DNA of 64,000 nucleotides, from NCBI GenBank assembly GCA_963696525.1, contig CAVOKO010000011.1:558001-622000 (forward strand). Direction: 5' to 3'. Both the position numbers and the translations under genes were made by a program. This DNA is from CAWBRT01 sp963696525. Lineage in GTDB: Bacteria > Acidobacteriota > Terriglobia > Terriglobales > Acidobacteriaceae. This document shows, piece after piece, positions 45,455-52,754 of the stretch; within the stretch, counting starts at the first letter, position 1; the number at the start of each line of letters is the position of its first letter. The notes beneath the pieces are model-generated. The model was not told the DNA's origin. It worked only from the letters and a program-made list of their open reading frames with translations, and made no database searches.

Positions 45455-45925
45455 TCTTGCAGCTCCTTGTATCGGCGCGCGCAACGAAAAGCGCGCGTCA
45501 CCTTGCCAGCGCACACCGTACCCGCGCACTCTGGCTCATCTTGCGGGCGCGTTTCTGCGTCCGGGTCCCTGGCAGACGCCGTTTTGCGTCTGTGAGGTTC
45601 ACAACCATCCGGGCTGACCCGGCTTTTGAGCCCGGTCATACTTCTCCGCAGCGCGGAGAATGTGCGGTTTCCTTAAGATTTACGAGCTAGCGACGGTGGC
45701 ACCTAGACCAATCCCCACCGCAAACAACCGCGGCATCCCAGGGGGCCGATACTCCGTTTCGCAGCTTTGACCTGCATACCCCTTCCGCATAGGGCGAAAG
45801 GTAGCGCAGGCCGTTTCAGCGAGGGAGCCCTTTTTACCGACGCGGCAAGCGCGCCATGGGCCATGACTTCTACAGCTCAACCAGAACCGCTACAGGTAAG
45901 CCAATCAAACTCGCAGAACCAATTC
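45455..45925 (-). other. Long untranslated leader of the str operon
   Basis: About 470 bases separate the promoter at 45926-45954 from the rpsL start, with no supportable reading frame on either strand. If transcription begins near 45919, this is an unusually long 5' leader and a natural place for attenuation or protein-mediated feedback. I recognise no known riboswitch or r-protein binding structure in it by eye. 45955-46342 beyond the promoter likewise has no gene. Confidence 0.45.
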
Positions 45926-45954
45926 ACTATAGCAACTCGGGACAAAGCCGTCAA
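45926..45954 (-). promoter_or_regulatory. Sigma70-type promoter of the str/S10 supercluster
   Basis: On the minus strand, TTGACG (45949-45954) and TATAGT (45926-45931) are separated by exactly 17 bases. Five of six positions match the consensus in each hexamer. It points toward rpsL, the first gene of the cluster, and there is no other gene between them. This is the strongest promoter match I see in the window. Confidence 0.75.
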
Positions 45955-46342
45955 CCATGTCTGCTCCCGAAACACGGATAAAGAATTTTACCATCACCCG
46001 GTCGCGCGGCTCAAAAGCGAGCGCTGACCATGGCCACGCGGCAGCGGGTTTTCATCCCCGTTGGATAGTGTCTGTCTTGACAGGCGGCCGTGCTCGCCGG
46101 TGCTGCGCGGCCAGCGGAACGCCGGGTATCATTAAGACTTTATTTTTTCAGCTTTGTGTCAGCTTTGCCGCTTTGTCGCCCCCGGCATTCGGCTCATGGG
46201 ATCAGCGGGTTCAAGCTGGACAGAAAAGATAGAAAACCTGGGCGGAAACAAATTCAGTCGGCTTGCGGAACACCTTCGCCAGACACTACACTGGCTCATC
46301 CGGTGGAAAACAAACCGCACGGAACCCGTGCGGGGAGGATGC

Positions 46343-48847
46343 ATGCGGCGGTCGCGAACGACATTTGCCTTTTTGGCTCTCCTACTTTTCTGTATGGTCT
46401 CGATTTTGCCAAGCTGCGGGGGCTCCTCCGCCGGCAAAGTTGTCAGCATCACGGTGACGCCTTCGCCGGTTTCAGTGGCTTATGGCCAAGTGCTGCAACT
46501 GACGGCTACGGCGCTCAATAGCAACAATGGCATTGTGAGCACCAGCTTCACCTTTGCCTCCAGTAATACAGCGGCGGTCTCCATAGCTCCCTCGGGAGCG
46601 CTCTGTGGCGGCACTTGGGACCCTAACTTCGTCACTTGCAGCAAACCTGCGAGCCTGGTGACTGGGACCGCGACCATAACCGTCACCGCGCAGGTTGTCA
46701 CCGCAACCGTTCAGGCTTACGTTCACGAAAAAGTGGACAGCGTAACAATCACCGGCGTTCTGCCTGCGCAGGCATATCCTGGAATAGGATCGACGACCGG
46801 GGCCATTTGTGCAACGAGCGCGCAATGTACCTGCACACCGTTGTCGTTTGCGAACAACACGTCGTCGCTGCCGCAATTCCAGGCAACGGCTTATAGCAAC
46901 GACCCGACAGTTTGCACTCCTAAGTCTCTGTCGGTCCCGTGCGACATCACCTCCGACCTAACCGCAGGGACTACTGGCACCGGAGCAAACACTGACCATT
47001 CGTCTCCCTTCCAATGGTCGATCAGTGACACCACCATCGCCACCATCGCCACCCCCGGGACCACGGTCAGCACCTCCGGGAGCGTGACCAACACCTCCGG
47101 GATATTGCCCGCCGGAACGGTGACGCCGATTGGAACGGGCCAGGCTAGCATTTCCGCCTCGGTTTCCGGGGTCAACAGTCCCTCGGTGCCATTTGTGACG
47201 TGCCCCGTCACCACGATTTCGCTGACGGCAGCGAGCGCTGCCAACAGCGGCTTTGGCCCGCTCACAATCGGCCCAGGTTCATCCCAAAACCTTTCGGTGA
47301 CGGTCACCGATAAGACCGGCACGGCCATCACCTACCCCACCCTGAGTTCCGCCAGCTTGGCCTTCAACTACCCCGCCCTGAGTTGGATGAGTACAGATCT
47401 CTACACAGTGACTGCAGCGGTGCAAACGCAATCGGTGAAAACGGCGTTGAATGGGGTTACCACCACCCAAACCGTGCCTCTGTCGACGGCTGTCGCGACC
47501 GGGAAGACGAACGGAACTGCATCGCTGGTGACCTCGTGTACGCCACCGAGTTGCAACAAGAACCTTTTTCCGGTGTACAGCAATCCAATCGTCACCACCA
47601 ATGCTGGAACCACCACCGCGACGGCGTACATTGCCAGTTCGCAAAGCGAAACCATGGTGGCTCTAAACCTTACAACGTTAGGATTCGCGGACTTCACCCT
47701 GCCTGCCGCGCCGACCTCGTTCCGGTTCAACAGGCAGGGAACGAAGGCGGTGCTGGGATCGCCGAATGGCGTGTTCGTGTTCGACCCGGTGGCCGGGACC
47801 TTCACCACATTTCAGTTCACTGGAGACGTGCTGGCCATATCGCCGGACGGCTCAACCGCCGTGCTGTTCGGGCAGCCTGCGGGGGGAAATCAAAACTCGA
47901 TCGGGATCCTCAATCTCAGCCAGAACTCCTTGGTGGCCACGTTCCCGGTGGCAGGAACCGCTACCGCCGCCGATTTCTCGCTCGACAACCGATACGTGTG
48001 GGCCGCCGTGACCCCCGCGGGCGGCACGACGAGTCGCATCTACGTTTACACGTCGGGCGTTGGCTCGACTTTCTTTACCACCAGCAGCCTGGTTAACGAC
48101 TTGGCATTCCTGGCAAATGGACCGCTCGTGTATCTTGCGGGCGACACTTCGGCGGCGAGCATCACGGCCCGCGCAACCTGCTTGGGCGGCCAACAAACAG
48201 CTTCCACGGTTGTAAATCCAAGCACAGGCGTCGTCGACGTGCAACTAGGCGTCGCTCCTTTAAACATCCGCGCCTTGCCCAGCGGGGCGGGAATCCTGGC
48301 GCTGGACCCGTCCGTCCCAGCGGCCGTCCCTGGGGGCGCCCTTGGGGGCATCGACGTGGTAACGCTGACCAACCCGGATACGCCATTTACCGGATGTCCG
48401 CCAAGCGTGAGCGGAGTCATTGAATCCGTGTCGCTGCAAAACCTTGCGCTGGGTTCGCTTGCTCCGCCGCCGGCGGGAAATGGGTTAAATCAGTTCCTGT
48501 TGACGCCGGATAGCAGCACCGCCGTGCTCACCGACACCAGCACCAGCAGCACTGCCAGCACTGGCAGCAGCGTCATCCTGGTTAGTCTTACTAACTTGCA
48601 ATCGTTGACAACGACGACTATCACTCTGCTGAACAATGCCAACCTCAAGGACCAGGCCACAGGTTTGGTGTTCAAGGGCGACATCCCCGCCGACGGCAGT
48701 TCCTTCGTTGTCGGCGCCACCGATAAGAACGTGCACTTGATCACCACGGGTGGGGACAGCGCGATCGACCTCATCGGGTTTGGGCTTGTAGAGGCAGATG
48801 GAGTAACCGCCGCGTTTCCCAACCTGATCGCCATTCGCAACCAGTAG
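46343..48847 (+). CDS. Large lipoprotein with Big2-like domain and beta-propeller-like repeats
   Basis: 834 residues from the ATG at 46343, behind GGGGAGG. The N-terminus is a lipoprotein signal (TFAFLALLLFCMVSILPSCG) with lipobox L-P-S-C and Cys25 as lipidation site. A Big_2-type domain follows (VVSITVTPSPVSVAYGQVLQ-LTATALNSN), then Ser/Thr/Ala/Pro-rich, cysteine-containing segments. From about residue 450 there are propeller-like repeats (SFRFNRQGTKAVLGSPNGVF, LAISPDGSTAVLFG, ADFSLDNRYVWAAV). Such proteins are outer-membrane-anchored surface or adhesion proteins; the ligand is unknown. Divergent from the str operon and not obviously in an operon. Confidence 0.8.
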   Translation: MRRSRTTFAFLALLLFCMVSILPSCGGSSAGKVVSITVTPSPVSVAYGQVLQLTATALNSNNGIVSTSFTFASSNTAAVSIAPSGALCGGTWDPNFVTCSKPASLVTGTATITVTAQVVTATVQAYVHEKVDSVTITGVLPAQAYPGIGSTTGAICATSAQCTCTPLSFANNTSSLPQFQATAYSNDPTVCTPKSLSVPCDITSDLTAGTTGTGANTDHSSPFQWSISDTTIATIATPGTTVSTSGSVTNTSGILPAGTVTPIGTGQASISASVSGVNSPSVPFVTCPVTTISLTAASAANSGFGPLTIGPGSSQNLSVTVTDKTGTAITYPTLSSASLAFNYPALSWMSTDLYTVTAAVQTQSVKTALNGVTTTQTVPLSTAVATGKTNGTASLVTSCTPPSCNKNLFPVYSNPIVTTNAGTTTATAYIASSQSETMVALNLTTLGFADFTLPAAPTSFRFNRQGTKAVLGSPNGVFVFDPVAGTFTTFQFTGDVLAISPDGSTAVLFGQPAGGNQNSIGILNLSQNSLVATFPVAGTATAADFSLDNRYVWAAVTPAGGTTSRIYVYTSGVGSTFFTTSSLVNDLAFLANGPLVYLAGDTSAASITARATCLGGQQTASTVVNPSTGVVDVQLGVAPLNIRALPSGAGILALDPSVPAAVPGGALGGIDVVTLTNPDTPFTGCPPSVSGVIESVSLQNLALGSLAPPPAGNGLNQFLLTPDSSTAVLTDTSTSSTASTGSSVILVSLTNLQSLTTTTITLLNNANLKDQATGLVFKGDIPADGSSFVVGATDKNVHLITTGGDSAIDLIGFGLVEADGVTAAFPNLIAIRNQ

Positions 48848-48866
48848 AGCAGTTTTCTGCTTGATG

Positions 48867-48904
48867 TAAAGGGATGACACGGCTACGCGTTTTTCAGCAG
48901 CCGG
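48867..48904 (+). repeat. Half of a MITE-like element
   Basis: GATGACACGGCTACGCGTTTTTCAGCAGCC is nearly identical to the right end of the element at 10077-10315 (GATGACACTGCTACGCG...). I could not find a matching left end, so this is a partial copy between the lipoprotein gene and the nusB operon. Confidence 0.55.
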
Positions 48905-49162
48905 CTAAAGGTCTGCGTCGAAATCGTCCATGTCAAGACCGTGATAGGTCATGCCTTCGCGCAGTTTGGACTTCATTCTCTCGGGTGTCGATTCCACCAG
49001 GGCGCGGACCGCGGTTTCCATCGCAATCTCTTCCTCTCCCATCGCTTCGGCCAGGGCTTCGGCTCTGGGGCCGGCCGTTTCCTCGACCGCGTCGCGGATG
49101 CCGGTTGGCAGGCAGCGCAACAATTCGGCGAGGATCTCCGTCGCTTCATCAGACCATTGCAT
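48905..49162 (-). CDS. Small acidic protein downstream of nusB (possibly PCP_red-like domain)
   Basis: 85 residues from the ATG at 49162 (MQWSDEATEILAELLRCLPT), chosen because GAGGG lies just upstream; a longer frame to 49246 overlaps nusB. The protein is helical and acidic, with the layout W-S-D-E-A-x7-L-x3-P-x2-I-R-x8-G-P-R-A-E-A-L-A. This loosely recalls the small helical domain named after protochlorophyllide reductase subunits (PCP_red); the match is weak. It begins 53 bases after the nusB stop and probably belongs to the ribH-nusB transcript. Confidence 0.6.
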   Translation of the reverse strand: MQWSDEATEILAELLRCLPTGIRDAVEETAGPRAEALAEAMGEEEIAMETAVRALVESTPERMKSKLREGMTYHGLDMDDFDADL

Positions 49163-49214
49163 GATTCCCTCGAACCAGTAAGTTGAAATAAAAGCTCGAT
49201 GACGATGGCCGCTT

Positions 49215-49631
49215 TCAGGACGTCGAGTTGAGTTCCTTGGCGACACTGTCGAGCACGCCGTTGATAAACTGCACCGACTCCGGGGTTGAGAATCGGCGGG
49301 CGATTTCCAACGCTTCGTTAATGACTACGGGCTTCGGGGTTTTGGGAAAACACAGGAATTCCGCCACTCCCGCCCGCAGGATGTTGCGATCGACGGCCGC
49401 CATGCGCTCCATGCGCCAATGTTCGGTGTGCCGCTCGATGATCTTGTCGATTTGCTCGGAACGATCCATGGCAAAGCGGAACAAGTCGCCGGCGAAACCG
49501 CGGATGCCGTCCTCCAGATCGCTGCGCTCCGCCCAGAAAGTGCGCTCGACCTGGTCCACGCTCTGGTGGCCCATGTCCGACTGGAACAGCATTTGCAATG
49601 CCAGCTCGCGTGATTTTCTTCGAGTTCCCAT
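49215..49631 (-). CDS. nusB: Transcription antitermination factor NusB
   Basis: 138 residues from the ATG at 49631 (MGTRRKSRELALQMLFQSDM), with AGGAAGG just before it. NusB binds boxA RNA with S10 (NusE) and supports rRNA antitermination. Conserved marks: SRELALQMLFQSD, the central helices, WRMERMAAVDRNILRAGVAE-FL, PVVINEALEIARRFSTPESV-QFINGVLD. Located after ribH, the very common ribH-nusB order, and before a small acidic protein. Confidence 0.95.
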   Translation of the reverse strand: MGTRRKSRELALQMLFQSDMGHQSVDQVERTFWAERSDLEDGIRGFAGDLFRFAMDRSEQIDKIIERHTEHWRMERMAAVDRNILRAGVAEFLCFPKTPKPVVINEALEIARRFSTPESVQFINGVLDSVAKELNSTS

Positions 49632-49687
49632 TACCTTCCTGGACAGAGTTTGGTTCTTCCTCGAACCGTAACCGGCGCCAACCACCG

Positions 49688-50527
49688 TCAGCGAGGTTTC
49701 TCGGCAGCCAGTTTTCGCAGGTTTGCCATTTCGATCGCGGCGAGTGCGGCCTCAAAACCTTTGTTGCCGGCCTTGAGCCCGGCGCGATCGATTGCCTGCT
49801 CCAAAGTGTCGCAGGTCAAGACGCCAAATCCCATCGGGACATTAGTCTCCTGCATCGCCTGGCCGATCCCGCGGGTGGCTTCATTAGCGATCACGTCGTA
49901 GTGGAACGTGTCTCCGCGGAGCAGGCAACCGAGACAGACCAGCGCGTCGAAGCGGCCCGTCTGCGCCAGCATGCGCGCCGCGGCTGGAATCTCGAACGCT
50001 CCCGGAACGCGCACGATCTCGATGTCCTCGCTCTTGGCTCCCGACATCCGCAAGGCTTCGAGCGCGCCCGCCAGCAAACGCTCGGTGATGAAGGAGTTGA
50101 AACGGCTCACGACCGCGGCAAAGCGAAGACCGGCGGCATCGAGCGAAGCCTGCTTCGCCGGCTGACGCCAGTTCTCCCGGTAGGAGAAAATCGCCAGCCG
50201 CCCATGGTCCTTGGGAAGCTCGATGGTAAACATGCGAGCGCCCCATTCGCAGTCGGCAATTTCCTGAACCACGGGGCATCCGAGACGCCGCACCTGTTCA
50301 TAGATGATGTCGGCATTATCGACTTCGAGGATCAGGTCCGCATCCGGAAAGCCCTCGCCCAGGCCGATCTCGATGCCGGATTCGGGGGCTTGCAGCTTAA
50401 TGCCGCGACTGCGTGGACGTTCCCAGGTTTCACCACGCTCGAACCCCAGCGCTTCCAAAAAACCCACCAGCGCGCGATAGTCCTCGGCGTTGTCGGGCAG
50501 CAACAGACGATGAATTGACTTAATCAT
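49688..50527 (-). CDS. ribH: VOC-domain/lumazine synthase fusion
   Basis: 279 residues in one uninterrupted frame. Residues 1 to about 118 form a glyoxalase/VOC-type domain (YRALVGFLEALGFERGETWE, IGLGEGFPDADLILEVDN, a bleomycin-resistance-like beta-alpha-beta layout). Residues about 130-279 are a complete 6,7-dimethyl-8-ribityllumazine synthase: AAVVSRFNSFITERLLAGAL, VPGAFEIP, FHYDVIANEATRGI with the catalytic His, FGVLTCDTLEQAIDRAG, KAGNKGFEAALAAIEMANL. RibH condenses the aminouracil and dihydroxybutanone phosphate, the penultimate step to riboflavin. The fusion is unusual; whether the VOC part binds a flavin precursor or another ligand is unknown. First gene of ribH-nusB. Confidence 0.9.
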   Translation of the reverse strand: MIKSIHRLLLPDNAEDYRALVGFLEALGFERGETWERPRSRGIKLQAPESGIEIGLGEGFPDADLILEVDNADIIYEQVRRLGCPVVQEIADCEWGARMFTIELPKDHGRLAIFSYRENWRQPAKQASLDAAGLRFAAVVSRFNSFITERLLAGALEALRMSGAKSEDIEIVRVPGAFEIPAAARMLAQTGRFDALVCLGCLLRGDTFHYDVIANEATRGIGQAMQETNVPMGFGVLTCDTLEQAIDRAGLKAGNKGFEAALAAIEMANLRKLAAEKPR

Positions 50528-50628
50528 TCCGAGATTGTTTTACCACACCGGGATGGAAATCGCCGCTACTATCGTCCGGCCGGCGCAAGTTGGCGCGCGC
50601 CAAAGAATTATGGCCGCCGGGACGAGGC

Positions 50629-50674
50629 AAAAAAACGGTTGCCGTTGGGAGAAAACCCGGAAAAGCGGCAACCG
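50629..50674 (-). terminator. Rho-independent terminator of the hydroxyacyl-CoA dehydrogenase/crotonase operon
   Basis: On the minus strand a 9-bp perfect stem (CGGTTGCCG / CGGCAACCG, plus-strand 50636-50644 and 50666-50674) is followed by seven T. It lies 161 bases downstream of the crotonase stop and upstream of ribH, so it ends the fatty-acid operon. The rest of the 50528-50834 gap shows no gene. Confidence 0.8.
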
Positions 50675-50834
50675 GCTTCGATTTTCGACGGCATCCAACT
50701 CCGCCAGCGCGAGCCTTTGAGGAGACATCACGCTGAACTGGAAGACCCGCCGCGAGAGCGCAACACGATATAACTGAGTCGCAAGCACACGGCGGTCGCG
50801 CGGCTCATAACCTCATAACGATGGAGAGACCGCG

Positions 50835-51638
50835 CTACTTGCCCTTGAACTGCGCCGGGCGTTTCTCCAGAAAGGCGCGGGTGCCTTCTACTTTGTCCTC
50901 GGTGGCGCACAGAATTCCGAAGAGCGCGGCCTCGATGAACGAGCCTTCCTGCGTGCTCACTTCCAGACCTTTATTGACCGCCTCCATGACGTAACGCACC
51001 GAGAGCGGAGCATTCGCGATAATTTTTTTCGCGATCGCTTCAGCCCTGGCCATCAGTTCAGCCGGCGCAACGATTTCGTTGATGAGGCCGATGCGGTGCG
51101 CCTCCTCCGCGGAAATCATGTCGCCGGTCAAAAGCAACTGCATCGCCAAACCCTTGCCCACGATGCGAGGCAGACGCTGCGTGCCGTTGAACCCAGGAAT
51201 GATGCCAAGTTTGACCTCCGGCTGGCCGAATTTGGCATTGGGAGTAGCCAGGCGGATGGCGCAGGCCATGGCCAGCTCGCATCCTCCACCAAGGGCGAAG
51301 CCATTGACAGCGGCGATCACCGGCTTGCCAAGATTCTCGATGAGATCGAAAACGGCATGGCCGCGCCGGCAGTATTCTTTGCCCGTGACCGGCGTCTCGA
51401 CACTGATTTCCTGAATGTCGGCCCCGGCGACGAATGCCTTGTCGCCCTCGCCGGTGACGATTGCGACGCGCACCTCGGAATCGTTTTTCAAGTCGTGAAA
51501 AGCCTGTCGCAGCTCCTCAAGGGTGGCAATGCTGAGCGCATTGAGCACCTTGGGACGGGCAATGGTGACATAGGCGATCTGGTTCTTTTTTTCGACCCGG
51601 ATGTTCTCATACCGCAGCGGGACTGCCGTCGATGACAT
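50835..51638 (-). CDS. Enoyl-CoA hydratase (crotonase family)
   Basis: 267 residues. It hydrates crotonyl-CoA or related enoyl-CoA to the 3-hydroxyacyl-CoA. The crotonase oxyanion-hole segments are present (AFVAGADIQEI, AVNGFALGGGCELAMACAIR), along with both catalytic glutamates: one in GGGCELAM and one in GQPEVKLGIIPGFNGTQRLP. No signal peptide. The start lies just ahead of the 3-hydroxyacyl-CoA dehydrogenase stop (about 3-base spacing), so both form one operon for short-chain acyl-CoA oxidation or butyrate-type metabolism. Confidence 0.93.
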   Translation of the reverse strand: MSSTAVPLRYENIRVEKKNQIAYVTIARPKVLNALSIATLEELRQAFHDLKNDSEVRVAIVTGEGDKAFVAGADIQEISVETPVTGKEYCRRGHAVFDLIENLGKPVIAAVNGFALGGGCELAMACAIRLATPNAKFGQPEVKLGIIPGFNGTQRLPRIVGKGLAMQLLLTGDMISAEEAHRIGLINEIVAPAELMARAEAIAKKIIANAPLSVRYVMEAVNKGLEVSTQEGSFIEAALFGILCATEDKVEGTRAFLEKRPAQFKGK

Positions 51639-51640
51639 GT

Positions 51641-52555
51641 TTATGCTCCTTGCGCTTTGGCCGGCTCTCCCCTGAGCGCCGCATCCTGGGGCACCGGCTT
51701 CTCGGCGTTAGACCAATCGTAGAAACCCTTGCCGCTCTTCTTGCCATACCACCCCGCCAGCACCATGCGCTTGAGCAGCGCCGGCGAGGCAAAACGCCGT
51801 TCCTTGAACTCGTCGAACATCACCTGGGTGATGTAATAGACGGTATCGAGCCCGACGAAATCCAGCAACGTGAGCGGTCCCATCGGGTAGCCGCAGCCAA
51901 ACTTCATCGCCAGATCGATATCGCCGATCGAGCCTACGCCCTCCTCGTACGCCCGAATGGCATCGAGCATGTAGGGCACCAGCAGGCGGTTCACGATAAA
52001 GCCGGTTTTGTCGCTGGTGCGCACCGGAACTTTTCCCAATTTCTGGGCGAAGGCGACAACCGTATCCATCGTTTTTGGGTCGGTCGCAATCGTGCGGATG
52101 ACTTCGACCAGCTTCATCAGCGGCACGGGATTAAAGAAATGCAGTCCGACGAATTTGTCGGCGCGCGTGGTTGCGGTCATGACCTCTGTAACCGAAATCG
52201 ATGACGTATTGGTGGCAAAGATGGCATCGCGCCGCACCAGCGGATCGAGCTTGGTAAACATCTTTTTCTTTTCTTCCACGTTCTCGATAATCGCCTCGAT
52301 AACCATATCGGAGGTGGCGAGATCTTCGGCCTTCAGCGTGCCTTTGATGCGAGCGCGCACGCTTTCGGGAGTTTCCTTGATGATTCCCTTCTCGGCGAAC
52401 TTGGCCAGCGATTTTCCAATCCCGGCGAAGCCTTTGTCGAGAAAACGCTGCTCGGCTTCGAGCACAACCACGTCGAAGCCGGCCATCGCGGCGACTTGTG
52501 CAATTCCACTGCCCATGAGCCCGCAACCGATGACTCCAACTTTTTTAATCTCCAT
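51641..52555 (-). CDS. 3-hydroxybutyryl-CoA dehydrogenase
   Basis: 304 residues from the ATG at 52555 (MEIKKVGVIGCGLMGSGIAQ). NAD-dependent oxidation of (S)-3-hydroxyacyl-CoA, or the reverse in butyrate-type pathways. An N-terminal Rossmann fold carries G-C-G-L-M-G-S-G. The catalytic His is in VGLHFFNPVPLMKLVEVI, with the Ser/Asn partners in NTSSISVTEV and GFIVNRLLVPYMLDAIRAYE. The C-terminal domain has GYPMGPLTLLDFVGLDTVYY and an ending GKKSGKGFYDW. Stand-alone single-function form, paired with the crotonase gene. Confidence 0.93.
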   Translation of the reverse strand: MEIKKVGVIGCGLMGSGIAQVAAMAGFDVVVLEAEQRFLDKGFAGIGKSLAKFAEKGIIKETPESVRARIKGTLKAEDLATSDMVIEAIIENVEEKKKMFTKLDPLVRRDAIFATNTSSISVTEVMTATTRADKFVGLHFFNPVPLMKLVEVIRTIATDPKTMDTVVAFAQKLGKVPVRTSDKTGFIVNRLLVPYMLDAIRAYEEGVGSIGDIDLAMKFGCGYPMGPLTLLDFVGLDTVYYITQVMFDEFKERRFASPALLKRMVLAGWYGKKSGKGFYDWSNAEKPVPQDAALRGEPAKAQGA

Positions 52556-52754
52556 GTATACCCTCCAGATCACGTAATTAGAAATCGATGAGTTCGTGTT
52601 TCGAATCAGAAAAAATCATTCTCCAGCGACATTAGCCGGCGGCATGCTAAGAATGGTTTTGGATCGAACTGTAGAAACCAGAAAGACTCAATGCTTTCGT
52701 CTACAGCAGCGGACGAAACAGCCGAGTTTAACAGCAGCCTGCGAGAGATGGCAA

